From NCBI GenBank assembly GCA_964355015.1, contig CAYHCE010000055.1, forward strand, positions 1 to 14,134: 14,134 nucleotides of DNA, given 5' to 3'. Source of the stretch: CAYHCE01 sp964355015. GTDB taxonomy: Bacteria; Cyanobacteriota; Cyanobacteriia; PCC-6307; Cyanobiaceae. This document shows, one piece after another, positions 1 through 6,591 of the stretch. Within the stretch, counting starts at the first letter, position 1. Each line of letters begins with the position of its first letter. The notes beneath the pieces are model-generated. The model made no database searches. It worked only from the letters and a program-made list of their open reading frames with translations, and was not told the origin of the DNA. The position numbers and the translations under genes were made by a program.

Positions 1-859
1 GCAGCTCCTGGTTCGCGTCGATGCGGTAGCCACCCCGGGCGGCGAAGGCGCGGGCGGTGAGCACGTTGTCGGAGTAGCCGACAAGGGCGATGCCCACGGC
101 GGTGGACACCAGGTACTTCAACTTGTCGGGGTTGATGCCCTGCGGTAGATGGAAGCTTGGCAGCCCGGCCGGGATCTCGCCGATCACGGCGACACCGCGC
201 TGATCGAGATGCAGCACCGAGACGGCCAACACCGCCAGCAGCACCGCCAGCAGTGGACCCGGGGCCGTGGGGTAGCGGCGCTGCACCAGCAGCAGGAACA
301 CCAGCACCGCGAAGGCCAGCAGAAGGGTGGGCAGATGAATCTCACCGGAGCGGCCGAGCAGTTCCCGCAACTGACCCAGCAGCGACTCAGCCTCCAGCTT
401 TACGCCGCTGACCTTGCCGATCTGGCCCGTGATCATGATCACGGCCACCCCGGCCATGTAACCCACCAGGATCGGTTTGGAGAGCAGATCGGCGAGAAAT
501 CCCAGTCGGCTCCAGGCCCCTAGAAAGCACACCAGCCCCACGACCAGGGCCAGCAGGCTGGCGAGGCTGGCGTAGAGGGCGGCATCACCCCCGGCGATCG
601 GGGCGATGGCCGCCGCCGTCATCACGGCCGTGGTGGATTCCGGCCCAACCGAGAGCTGGGGTGAGGAGCCGATCAGGGCGTAGAGCAGCATCGGCGGCAG
701 AATCGCCCACAGCCCAGCCACCGGTGCCACACCAGCCAGCTCGGCGTAGGCCATGCATTGGGGCACCAGATAGGCAGCCACAGTGATGCCGGCGAGCAGA
801 TCGCCGCGCAGCCAGGTCGGTTGGTAGGCGCGAAGCCACCTGAGGCCTGGCAGGAGCAT
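1..859 (-). CDS. SulP-family inorganic anion transporter, 3' end beyond window
   Basis: This is the N-terminal 286 residues of a SulP (SLC26-like) membrane transporter, a family that moves sulfate, bicarbonate or other anions across the inner membrane. The start is fixed: ATG at 859 with an in-frame TGA at 878-880 and no other start codon between. Residues near the N-terminus (LLAGITVAAYLVPQCMAYAE) are the classic first SulP helix. They are followed by the conserved GLWAILPPMLLYALIGSS and SVGPESTTAVM segments and then by several hydrophobic helices. The visible end (TARAFAARGGYRIDANQEL) is the well-known SulP motif just before the later helices. No frameshift is seen. The remaining helices and any C-terminal STAS domain lie outside the window. 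The substrate cannot be told from this part. A hypothetical gene lies 189 bp upstream on the same strand, so co-transcription is possible. Confidence 0.93.
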   Translation of the reverse strand, partial: MLLPGLRWLRAYQPTWLRGDLLAGITVAAYLVPQCMAYAELAGVAPVAGLWAILPPMLLYALIGSSPQLSVGPESTTAVMTAAAIAPIAGGDAALYASLASLLALVVGLVCFLGAWSRLGFLADLLSKPILVGYMAGVAVIMITGQIGKVSGVKLEAESLLGQLRELLGRSGEIHLPTLLLAFAVLVFLLLVQRRYPTAPGPLLAVLLAVLAVSVLHLDQRGVAVIGEIPAGLPSFHLPQGINPDKLKYLVSTAVGIALVGYSDNVLTARAFAARGGYRIDANQEL

Positions 860-894
860 GGCGAGTACCTGGTGGCCTCAGCATGGGTCGGCAG

Positions 895-930
895 GCGATG
901 TTGCACCTGCAAGAAGCGATGTTTGTTGCA
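895..930. promoter_or_regulatory. Imperfect direct repeat upstream of the SulP gene
   Basis: Two copies of GCGATGTT(TGTT)GCA, at 895-905 and 916-930, start 21 bp apart, which is about two helical turns. They lie 36-71 bp upstream of the SulP start codon. The second copy carries four extra bases. The spacing and place would suit a regulator binding one face of the DNA, but no clear -35/-10 pair was found nearby and the regulator is unknown. Confidence 0.22.
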
Positions 931-1048
931 GATCCTGCGAACCACTGCTCTCCGCCTCACCAACGGCTCTGCGCTGGAAAGCGTCGATTCACGGTCAGTT
1001 GTTTGAGCTGGGTCCCTCCGACTCCCTGATCTCCAGGCGTCCGTCCGC

Positions 1049-1291
1049 TCAGTCCCAGTCGAAGGTGACCAGGCGCTGGCCGGGCACCAGGGAGCGGGCC
1101 TCCTCCATCAGGATCCGCACCGCCTCGTAGCTGGCGTCCGGGTGGCTGCGCATCCCCTTCAGGATCTGGCGAATGTCGTCGACAGTGAGGCCGGTGGTGG
1201 CCACCCGCTCCTTGAGGTGGGCACGGAAGTGATCGAGAAGGGCCTGCTCCTTTTCGGTGAGGGGCTTGGCTCCGGGGTGGTTGATTTCCAT
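1049..1291 (-). CDS. Small hypothetical protein, 80 aa
   Basis: I do not recognise the family. The ATG at 1291 gives an 80-residue soluble, charged protein beginning MEINHPGAKPLTEKEQALLD and ending in RLVTFDWD. It has heptad-like, probably all-helical segments at about residues 12-30 and 37-66 and no signal peptide or membrane segment. The frame is open further upstream to an ATG at 1399. That extension is compositionally different and less protein-like, so I prefer 1291. Regular codon use and a compact helical pattern argue for a real gene. It sits upstream of the SulP transporter on the same strand, 189 bp away. No function is proposed. Confidence 0.6.
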   Translation of the reverse strand: MEINHPGAKPLTEKEQALLDHFRAHLKERVATTGLTVDDIRQILKGMRSHPDASYEAVRILMEEARSLVPGQRLVTFDWD

Positions 1292-1724
1292 GGGACGTGC
1301 TGCCGGGAATGGTTCCAGAGTGACGCAGATCAAGCCAACTACTGGTTTAAGGCCACTGGATCGGTGCCGTTCTTCGCTGACGATCAGGTTCGGGATCACC
1401 CTCCCAACGGGCCATTTGGATGTGCGGTCCAGGCCTGCACCGAACGGAAGAAGCGCTGGAGTTGGTGGCTATCCAGTTCCAGCAACAGCCGGACGAAGTC
1501 CCGATTTTACCGAAGTATTGCTGCGAAAACCTCGACTAGCACGGCCTGCAGGGCGGGTCGTCATGGACGGCCAGGATTGGGTGGGTGAGTCGTGTCAGCA
1601 GCTTTGGGTTGAGCCTTATTGAGCCCTGCTAGGTGTTCTGTCTCAGCAGGTTCGTCAGTGGTCAATGAGGTGTGAGGCCGCTACGGGTTGAGGTGCGACC
1701 CAGCAACCCCGACCTCACGTCCCC
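1292..1724. other. Gene-poor stretch between the hypothetical gene and the IS cluster
   Basis: No confident gene is seen. A short plus-strand frame at 1420-1539 (39 codons, ATG to TAG) reads like a protein C-terminus, with segments such as TEEALELVAIQFQQQPDEVP. It lacks a ribosome binding site and a recognisable family and may be a gene remnant. A small inverted repeat (CCTGCT at 1625-1630, AGCAGG at 1645-1650) and a second one (TGAGGT at 1689-1694, ACCTCA at 1712-1717) lie just before the IS481-type start. They could belong to the lost left end of that element. Confidence 0.4.
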
Positions 1725-1859
1725 ATGCATAGCCATCCCAATGCCCGCTTGACCCAGCGGGGTCGCTTGCGGCTTGTGACCCAGCACCTAGAGCACGGCC
1801 GCAGCCTCACTGAGCTGGCCGCCGAGAACGGGATCAGCCTCCGCTGTGCCTACCGCTGG
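1725..1859 (+). pseudogene. IS481-family transposase, N-terminal remnant
   Basis: About 45 residues remain, starting MHSHPNARLTQRGRLRL and including an HTH segment (SLTELAAENGISLRCAYRW). This is the start of IS481-family transposases, where the helix-turn-helix is followed by 'LARYR' and later an integrase-type DDE core. Homology stops at W (codon 1857-1859). The next bases belong to a different transposase remnant in another frame, so the catalytic part is gone. The recognition rests on memory of the family N-terminus; I could not align it. Confidence 0.72.
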
Positions 1860-1861
1860 CC

Positions 1862-1939
1862 CTCAGCAAGGACGAGGTTCAGCAAATTCAGTCTATCGTC
1901 AGCTCTCGCTCGCGATCGCATTCGATCGTGCAGCGCGCC
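1862..1939 (+). pseudogene. IS630-type transposase fragment
   Basis: A 26-codon frame reading LSKDEVQQIQSIV then SRSRSHSIVQRA matches the opening of many IS630-family transposases (L..E...L..I..SR..PH.IVQRA). It begins directly where the IS481 remnant ends, in a different frame. It is cut by the left end of the IS5-type element, whose flanking CTAA supplies a TAA stop at 1940-1942. I could not find the rest of the transposase on the far side of the element (from 3334), so an additional deletion is likely. Confidence 0.5.
1912..1919. repeat. HIP1 octamer GCGATCGC
   Basis: This is an exact palindromic HIP1 site, the highly iterated octamer of many cyanobacterial genomes. It lies inside the IS630-type fragment. 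Confidence 0.85.
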
Positions 1940-1942
1940 TAA

Positions 1943-1960
1943 GAGTTCGCTGAAAAACCA
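1943..1960 (+). repeat. Left terminal inverted repeat of the IS5-type element
   Basis: GAGTTCGCTGAAAAACCA. It matches the reverse complement of the right end at 15 of 18 positions. The adjoining TAA/TTA also pair, which suits a YTAR target. Confidence 0.75.
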
Positions 1961-1995
1961 GCCCTGCGCGAAAATGGGGCAACCGCCCAGCTCAG

Positions 1996-3155
1996 ATGCG
2001 AGGTCAACGGGAACGCAGCGGCTCCCTGTTCCCCTACGTATCGATCGAGGAGCGGATCCCGGCCAGTCATCCTCTGCGCCGGATCCGGAAACTGGCCGAT
2101 CAGGCCCTCGATCGGCTCAACCCCACCTTCTGTGCGCTGTACGCGACAGAAGGCAGGCCATCGGTACCGCCCGAGCAGTTGCTGCTGGCCTCATTGCTGC
2201 AGGCCTTCTACGGGATCCGCTCAGAACGCCTGCTGCTGGAGCAGCTCCACTACAACCTCCTGTTCCGCTGGTTTGTCGGGTTGAGTCCTGATGATCCGAT
2301 CTGGCACCCAACCACCTATGGCCTCCGGCCGACTGCGTCTACACCAAAAACCGTGATCGGCTGCTCAATGACGACGTCATGGGGAAGTTCCTGGAGAAGC
2401 TGATGGGAGCTCCCGAGGTCAAACCGCTGCTCAGCGATGACCACTTCTCCGTGGACGGCACGCTGTTGCAGGCCTGGGCGTCTTACGCCTCCTTGAAGCG
2501 GATCGATGGTCAGGAGGATCCTCCGACTCCACCCACTGGCCCTGGCGAGGGATTCGGTGCTCCCAAGGAGGGTAAGAAGAGAGCCAAAGGTGACTTTCGC
2601 GGCATCAAGCTCAGCAACGAGACCCACCGCTCGAGCACGGATCCCGACGCTCTGCTGGCCCGGAAATCCAAAGCCCATCCAGCGCAGCTGAGCTACCGCG
2701 GCCATGTGCTCATGGAGAACCGCCATGACCTGATCGTCGATTGCCGCGTCACACAGGCCACGGGCACCGGTGAGCGGGATGCCGCCAAGGAGATGGCAGC
2801 AGACAGTGCCGGTACTCACCAGAAGACCATCGGCGCCGACAAGAACTACGACACGAAAGGGTTCGTGGCCGAGATGCGGCGGTTGGGCGTGACGCCCCAC
2901 GTGGCGCAGAACACCGCCCGCTGCGGTGGCTCAGCGATCGATAGCCGCACCACTCGGCATGAGGGGTATGCCAAGTCGATCAATGCCCGACGCGGCATTG
3001 AGAAGGTGTTCGGGTGGATCAAGGCGTTCGGCGGGCTGCGCCAATTCAAACTGCGCGGCCAGGAAAACGTGAGCGCTGTGTTCGGTCTGCACGTGATCGC
3101 CTACAACCTGATCCGACTGGGCAACTTGCTCAGGCCCACCATGGCGGCAGCATGA
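1996..3155 (+). pseudogene. IS5-superfamily (DDE_Tnp_1) transposase, frame interrupted
   Basis: Read through the interruption, the gene would encode about 378 aa. Part 1 (1996-2318, about 107 aa) starts MRGQRERSGSLFPYVS and carries the DUF772-type N-terminal domain, with GRPSVPPEQLLLASLLQAFYG and LLFRWFVGLSPDDPIW. Part 2 (from 2342) resumes with TKNRDRLLNDDVMGKF and holds the RNase H-like catalytic core. The DDE residues are visible: D in VDGT (codon 2454), D in GADKNYDT (2838) and E in IEKVFGWIK (3000). The frame moves from 1 to 3 at a 23-bp segment. Removing it restores the expected family run W-x-P-T-T-Y-T-K-N-R-D-R-L. A -1 slip at the A run near 2346 would also join the frames but would keep extra residues; I consider it less likely. 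Confidence 0.85.
2319..2341 (+). other. 23-bp insertion with mini-hairpin disrupting the IS5-type transposase
   Basis: Deleting these 23 bases converts ACCACCTA...CACCAAA into ACC ACC TAC ACC AAA and restores the transposase frame and the expected motif. The segment contains the hairpin GGCC-TCC-GGCC (2320-2330). It is flanked by CTA at 2316-2318 and again at 2339-2341. The ancestral sequence is inferred from the family pattern, not from an aligned relative. Confidence 0.6.
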
Positions 3156-3312
3156 ACCACCAGTTGCCCAAAGGTGTGCGCAAACGGCAGCAGCCGGCCC
3201 ACCAAAACAGTCCAAATGCGGCGAAATCGGGCTGTCTGAGCGCTTGAAACGACCCCATCTGACGAAATCACCGAAAAATCAGCTCGAAGATGGGGAAACG
3301 CGGCTGCTTAGT

Positions 3313-3330
3313 CGGTTTTTCCGCAAACTC
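3313..3330 (-). repeat. Right terminal inverted repeat of the IS5-type element
   Basis: The minus strand reads GAGTTTGCGGAAAAACCG, the inverted partner of the left end at 1943-1960. TTAA follows at 3331-3334. Confidence 0.75.
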
Positions 3331-3333
3331 TTA

Positions 3334-3930
3334 AGTGACCACTACGGCTTGCGGGCGCTGGGTCCAGGCTGGCCGTTTCCTGGCAAAGCCACGGCCCTGC
3401 CGTTCCATGAGCATCAGCGGTTGGTCGATGGGTCGCATGTGCATCCGCCAGGCGGATGCTCTCGTCGGTGGCCCCGGGGTGCGGGGCATGAAGCCAGAGT
3501 GGCCTGCGGGCGCCGCGGGGGCCAGCAGCGGGCAACAGACTGGGAGCCATGGATCCAGCCAGCCACCCGCTCTACAGCAGCTCAGGCAGTTGGCCCCCGA
3601 GCTGCTCGCGCTCACAAACACCAACCTCACTTCGCGTCCACGAATGAGGGGAAGCTCAGCCCTGACGCTAGCACCTGGTGAGTCAACACGGCCAGCCCCA
3701 CCCGGAGCTCTACCAGGGGTGAGGGTCATTGTCTGTGATCACGGCGGGTGATAGTTCTCCAACCAGGGTCACTGACCGGCCCACCTCTTGCCACGACTGA
3801 CAGCTGAGTTACACCTTGCTGAGACGCTGCTCTTTTTGGACAGGGGGGAGCTGCTGATCACCGGCCGACCGGATCAGCACATCGGTGCGGATGTGGATCT
3901 GGAGCGTTCCGTTTCGCCGGGGTCCCTGTC
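3334..3930. other. About 600 bp with no recognisable gene
   Basis: This lies between the right end of the IS5-type element and the stop of the channel gene. Frames are open on both strands, the longest at 3331-3729 on the minus strand and 3335-3751 on the plus strand. Their translations are biased, low-information sequences with no domain I know and no clear ribosome binding site. Open frames are common by chance at this GC content. I see no tRNA, rRNA or further IS end. It may be decayed coding sequence. Confidence 0.5.
3853..3878 (-). terminator. Stem-loop downstream of the channel gene
   Basis: GCTGAT-(CA)-CCGG-CCGA-CCGG-ATCAGC forms a 10-bp stem with a 2-base bulge and a 4-base loop, 53 to 78 bases past the channel stop codon. 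No T-run follows on either strand, so intrinsic termination is uncertain. It could instead protect the 3' end of the message. Confidence 0.3.
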
Positions 3931-4698
3931 TCAGCTGCCGGAATCGCCACCCTCCGGGCCGGTGAATCGGCTGATCAGCACCCCCAGAATCACGGCGATG
4001 TAGAGGGGGCCGACGACACCGAGAACCACGCTGGCCATCCGCGCCGGTGGCCGGGTGGGGGTGATGTCGCCATAGCCGGTGGTGGAGAGGCTGATGAAAG
4101 AGAAGTAGTTGAGGCGAGCGAAATCCAGCTCCCAGGTGGTGTTGGCGCCAGCCGTGGAATGGGATCGCAGGATGAAGGCCGGCTCATTGGCGGTGTTGGC
4201 CTGGAAGCTGCCGGGCTGGATCGTTTCCAGCACGCTCAGCACCAGCCCACCACTGAGACCGAGTAGCAGGTAGCCGGCAACCGCCCCGATCACCACCGGA
4301 CTGGTGGCCCGGGGCTCCCGGCTGAGGGCCTTTACCAGCCGCACCAGACTCCAGCCGATGAACAGGGTGGCCAACACCAGCAGCGGCACGCCGGACAGGC
4401 GCCGCTCCTCCGGCGTCAGCAACCAGAACAACTGGGCCAGAAGATTTGCACATCCGAGCGCGAGAAATGACCGGTCCGTCCAGGAACGCCGGACCTGACC
4501 GACGAGAAACCCGCTGAGCTCCACGGTGGTGAGTGCCGTGATCAGGAAATAGCCGATTGATCCGGTCAGGCGCAGCGACTCCGGAAACGCCAGGCTCAGC
4601 ATCACCAGCAGACAGAGAAGCAGGAGCCGCCGGTAGAAACGGAGCCGTCTTCGCGCCAGACCTTCCCGTGAAGCCGGCGGAACCAGAGATCTGATCAC
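3931..4698 (-). CDS. Potassium-channel-family membrane protein
   Basis: With the GTG start at 4698 the product is 255 aa. A potassium selectivity filter, TTGYGD, is visible at about residues 206-211. It is followed by a final helix (MASVVLGVVGPLYIAVILGVLI). Upstream there are about five hydrophobic segments (near residues 24-38, 48-67, 77-94, 104-122 and 134-157), so the layout resembles a six-helix channel with the pore between helices 5 and 6. There is no visible RCK/TrkA-N domain and no strong S4 charge ladder. The start is uncertain: the frame is open to 4914, with an ATG at 4893 giving 320 aa, but that extension is not channel-like. The gene stands alone between two IS-rich blocks. Its role in potassium or membrane-potential control is inferred from the filter. 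Confidence 0.85.
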   Translation of the reverse strand: MIRSLVPPASREGLARRRLRFYRRLLLLCLLVMLSLAFPESLRLTGSIGYFLITALTTVELSGFLVGQVRRSWTDRSFLALGCANLLAQLFWLLTPEERRLSGVPLLVLATLFIGWSLVRLVKALSREPRATSPVVIGAVAGYLLLGLSGGLVLSVLETIQPGSFQANTANEPAFILRSHSTAGANTTWELDFARLNYFSFISLSTTGYGDITPTRPPARMASVVLGVVGPLYIAVILGVLISRFTGPEGGDSGS

Positions 4699-5037
4699 GA
4701 ACGCGGTGGAAGGAAGGCCCTCAAGGTAGGCCGGAGCTTTGCTGTGAATCAGGTTCTGTCTTGGGTGTTCGTGCCTTCCTCCCTTGATCGCCCCCAGGAA
4801 TCCAGCAAAGAAGCGAACCCACAAGAGGATGAGGCCGCCATCGAGGAGTGGCCCTACCTCGACGAGGCGGTGCTGCGTCCCAGCCGCAGCCATAAGGTGT
4901 ACCTCAGCTGCCACGTCCTGGTGTCCAGGCGGCTAATTCGGCCGGGCCATGGGACCCAGCCCTTGATTCAGGGACTTTCCCCGGCGTGCCGCCGCTGAAG
5001 GCCCCCGGGCATGCCGCGTTCATCGTTCATCGTGCCT
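4699..5037. other. Stretch without a confident gene upstream of the channel gene
   Basis: The channel frame stays open on the minus strand to 4914. A plus-strand frame at 4744-4998 has a charged stretch (EDEAAIEEWPYLDEAVLRPS) but no family I recognise and no convincing start. The right end has a short tandem repeat (CGTTCAT twice, near 5017-5031) and GGCGTGCC/GGCATGCC half-sites just before the ISAs1 end. Nothing firmer can be claimed. Confidence 0.4.
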
Positions 5038-5057
5038 CCCAGGGCCGACTGAAAGTC
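5038..5057 (+). repeat. ISAs1-type terminal inverted repeat (distal end)
   Basis: CCCAGGGCCGACTGAAAGTC. It is identical over 20 bases to the reverse complement of 6307-6326. The next base outward (T against A) no longer matches. Confidence 0.9.
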
Positions 5058-5749
5058 TCGTTAATCCCTCTCCAGCGCCTGGATCCCGCTCCAGCCGAGC
5101 ATCCTGTTGATGTCGTGGGCCACGGCCATCAATCCAGCCCTGATGGAGCGGAAGCCATTGGTCCGCAGCAGGTTGAGGCCCAGGGTGCGCAATAGCGCCA
5201 GAGCCTGAACGCCGTTGCGTTCGGCATAGCGGTGGGCGTCCTCGCCAAGTTGCACATCACGGACCCAGTGCCACTCGTTCTCGATTGCCCAGCCCTGCCG
5301 CACAAGGCGCAGCAGGGCCTTTGGGCTGGTACGCATCGTCGTGATGAATTGGTGGACGTGGCGGAATGGCTTGCCGTCACGTTGGCCTGAGGACACCAGT
5401 TCAATGATCAAGCTGGCGCCGATCCAGCATTCGCGGATCGCCTCTGTGGCGTTGCGGGCTCTCAGTTCCCAAAGCACCTGGCGGCCGTGACTTTTCTCGA
5501 AATCGCTCTCCTAGACAGGGAAGTGCCGCTGGTATCGGAACTGATCGGCGATCTGCCGGTGCAGTGTGCGCTAATTTTTCTTGACGGTCAGGAGCAAGTC
5601 GGCCCCCTGTTCTGCTGCGAGCTGAAACAAGACGGTGAGGTGTGGAGTGCATCCGCCTGGATCAGCACGCCATTGAGATCGAGCGTGCTCAGCAGCTCCT
5701 TGAGGGCAGCGCGCTCATGGGAGTCACCGGTGTCGTAGGAGGTCTGGGC

Positions 5750-5774
5750 GTAGCCGCCAGGCTTCTGCGAAGCA
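5750..5774 (-). other. 25-bp insertion with mini-hairpin in the ISAs1 transposase
   Basis: On the coding strand, removing 25 bases between GCCTAC and GCCCAG restores the run G-V-A-Y-A-Q-T-S-Y-D-T-G-D expected of the family. The inserted piece begins TGCTTCGCAGAAGC, containing the hairpin GCTTC-GCA-GAAGC. It ends in CTAC, duplicating the CTAC just before it. The ancestral state is inferred from reading frame and family pattern. Confidence 0.65.
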
Positions 5775-5927
5775 GTAGGCGACGCCCAGATCGCGGGCGT
5801 AGAGCGTCACCTGGGTGACAAAGCGGGTGGCACCGTCAGATCCCTCGGGCTGGCTGGCGGAACCACGCAGCGTCTTTCCATCACAAATAAGTTGATCAAG
5901 TTCCCTGTCCTGCTCTGAGATTTGGGT

Positions 5928-5957
5928 CAGCATCCACTGGCGCAGCATCCACTGGCG
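5928..5957 (-). repeat. 15-bp tandem duplication inside the ISAs1 transposase
   Basis: CAGCATCCACTGGCG occurs twice head to tail, followed by the first seven bases of a third copy. It adds five residues in frame (LRQWM repeated). Slippage or unequal exchange is the likely origin. Confidence 0.85.
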
Positions 5958-6306
5958 CAGCATCGCGAACATGCTCTGCAGATCCACCCGCTCCAACAGG
6001 TAGAGAAAGGTGGAGTCGGTGGGTGTCCCGCGAAGCTCAAGACCGAGAGCCGTATTGAAGGCCTCGCGGTGCCGGCGGGCAAATCGCTCCAGATCCCTGG
6101 CGCTGCGACAGCCGCTCAGGATTCCCAGGATGGCCATCAGCAACAGCAGCCACTGGGGATAGCGCACGCCCCGGCGCTTGCGACCCTCAGGAAGCGACTG
6201 CAGAAAGCCGATCAGATCAGAAGGCGACGCGGGCTTGGACAAGAGAGAGGAGCAATCCAACCGAGGACAGCAGCCCCTGCAAGGCACCGCAATCACCCTT
6301 GTGACT

Positions 6307-6326
6307 GACTTTCAGTCGGCCCTGGG
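6307..6326 (-). repeat. ISAs1-type terminal inverted repeat (transposase 5' side)
   Basis: The minus strand reads CCCAGGGCCGACTGAAAGTC, a perfect inverted copy of 5038-5057. Its TGA (6312-6314) serves as the stop codon of the neighbouring small gene. Confidence 0.9.
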
Positions 6327-6590
6327 TGCTGGCCCGCCCGATCGAGGCTTGCGCTGCTGGAGCCGTCTCCGCTGAGCCTGGGCGATGGTGGCGAATCCTG
6401 CTCCCGCCAGGGCCCCGAACCCCGCACCGATGCGTGGATAGGCCCGGTACACCCTCTGGTATGTCTGACTGCGAAAGCGCTCCTGGCCGGTGGGGTCCTG
6501 GGCCATCGGCTCGATGGCCCTGCCCATGGCCCCGCCAAGCACGGCGCCGATCAGCGCCGCGAACAGTCTCTGGCGGTGAGCTGCGTTCAT
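6312..6590 (-). CDS. Small glycine-zipper membrane protein coupled to the RND permease
   Basis: This 92-aa protein has two glycine-rich hydrophobic segments. They are residues 9-26 (containing GAVLGGAMG) and 52-71 (containing GAGFGALAGAG), with a polar loop between (QDPTGQERFRSQTYQRVYRA) and a basic tail. It resembles a glycine-zipper membrane hairpin. I do not recognise a named family. Its ATG lies one base after the TGA of the RND permease (TGA-G-ATG), and a GGAG sits 10 bases before the start, so translation is probably coupled. The last four residues (PRAD) and the stop codon come from the terminal repeat of the ISAs1 element. The original C-terminus may therefore have been longer. A structural or accessory role with the pump is an inference from position only. 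Confidence 0.72.
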   Translation of the reverse strand: MNAAHRQRLFAALIGAVLGGAMGRAIEPMAQDPTGQERFRSQTYQRVYRAYPRIGAGFGALAGAGFATIAQAQRRRLQQRKPRSGGPAPRAD

Positions 6591-6591
6591 C

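Larger units (their letters stand above)
1943..3330 (+). mobile_element. IS5-superfamily insertion sequence, about 1.39 kb, transposase interrupted
   Basis: The element is bounded by 18-bp imperfect inverted repeats starting GAGTT(C/T)GC(T/G)GAAAAACC and carries one transposase gene. The flanks are CTAA (1939-1942) on the left and TTAA (3331-3334) on the right. Both fit the YTAR target known for IS5 and differ at one base, as a decayed 4-bp target duplication would. A length near 1.4 kb is usual for this type. The transposase catalytic codons are intact, but the reading frame is broken near 2319-2341. The copy may therefore be immobile by itself yet mobilisable by a relative. Confidence 0.8.
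5061..6296 (-). pseudogene. ISAs1-family transposase, multiple lesions
   Basis: The N-terminal part (from about 6296, GTG start) shows the family opening FLQSLPEGRKRRGVRYPQWL and STFLYLLERVDL, then the first catalytic Asp in ICDGKTLRGS (codon 5880-5882). The middle, readable only in another frame, gives YDTGDSHERAALKELLSTLD and the second Asp in QADALHT (5651-5653). The C-terminal part has the catalytic Glu region WAIENEWHWVRDV and LGEDAHRYAERNG. Lesions are a 25-bp insertion at 5750-5774, a single missing base near 5639-5640 that restores the original frame, TAG stops at 5571-5573 and 5511-5513, and an in-frame 15-bp tandem duplication. It cannot make an active enzyme as it stands. Confidence 0.9.
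5038..6326 (-). mobile_element. ISAs1-family insertion sequence, about 1.29 kb, inactive transposase
   Basis: The element is defined by perfect 20-bp terminal inverted repeats at 5038-5057 and 6307-6326, enclosing an ISAs1-family transposase on the minus strand. The length is normal for the family. No obvious 8-10 bp target duplication flanks it, suggesting an older insertion, a rearrangement after insertion, or ends placed slightly differently. Perfect ends around a heavily damaged transposase are notable. The right end has become the 3' end of the small gene at 6312-6590. Confidence 0.85.

Noticed and set aside
2340..2352. Programmed -1 frameshift at the A run of the IS5-type transposase
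   Set aside because: A lysine-codon slip could join the frames, but the product would keep about nine extra residues that break a conserved motif. A 23-bp insertion explains both the frame and the motif.
4699..4914. N-terminal extension of the channel protein to the ATG at 4893 or GTG at 4914
   Set aside because: The added residues do not look like channel sequence and lack a convincing ribosome binding site. It cannot be fully excluded because the frame is open.
5401..5652. Separate small minus-strand gene within the ISAs1 region
   Set aside because: It is an alternate frame across the damaged middle of the transposase. The real homology is in the other frames, once the lesions are allowed for.
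5028..6336. Target-site duplication around the ISAs1 element
   Set aside because: No matching 8-10 bp direct repeat is present immediately outside the 20-bp inverted repeats.
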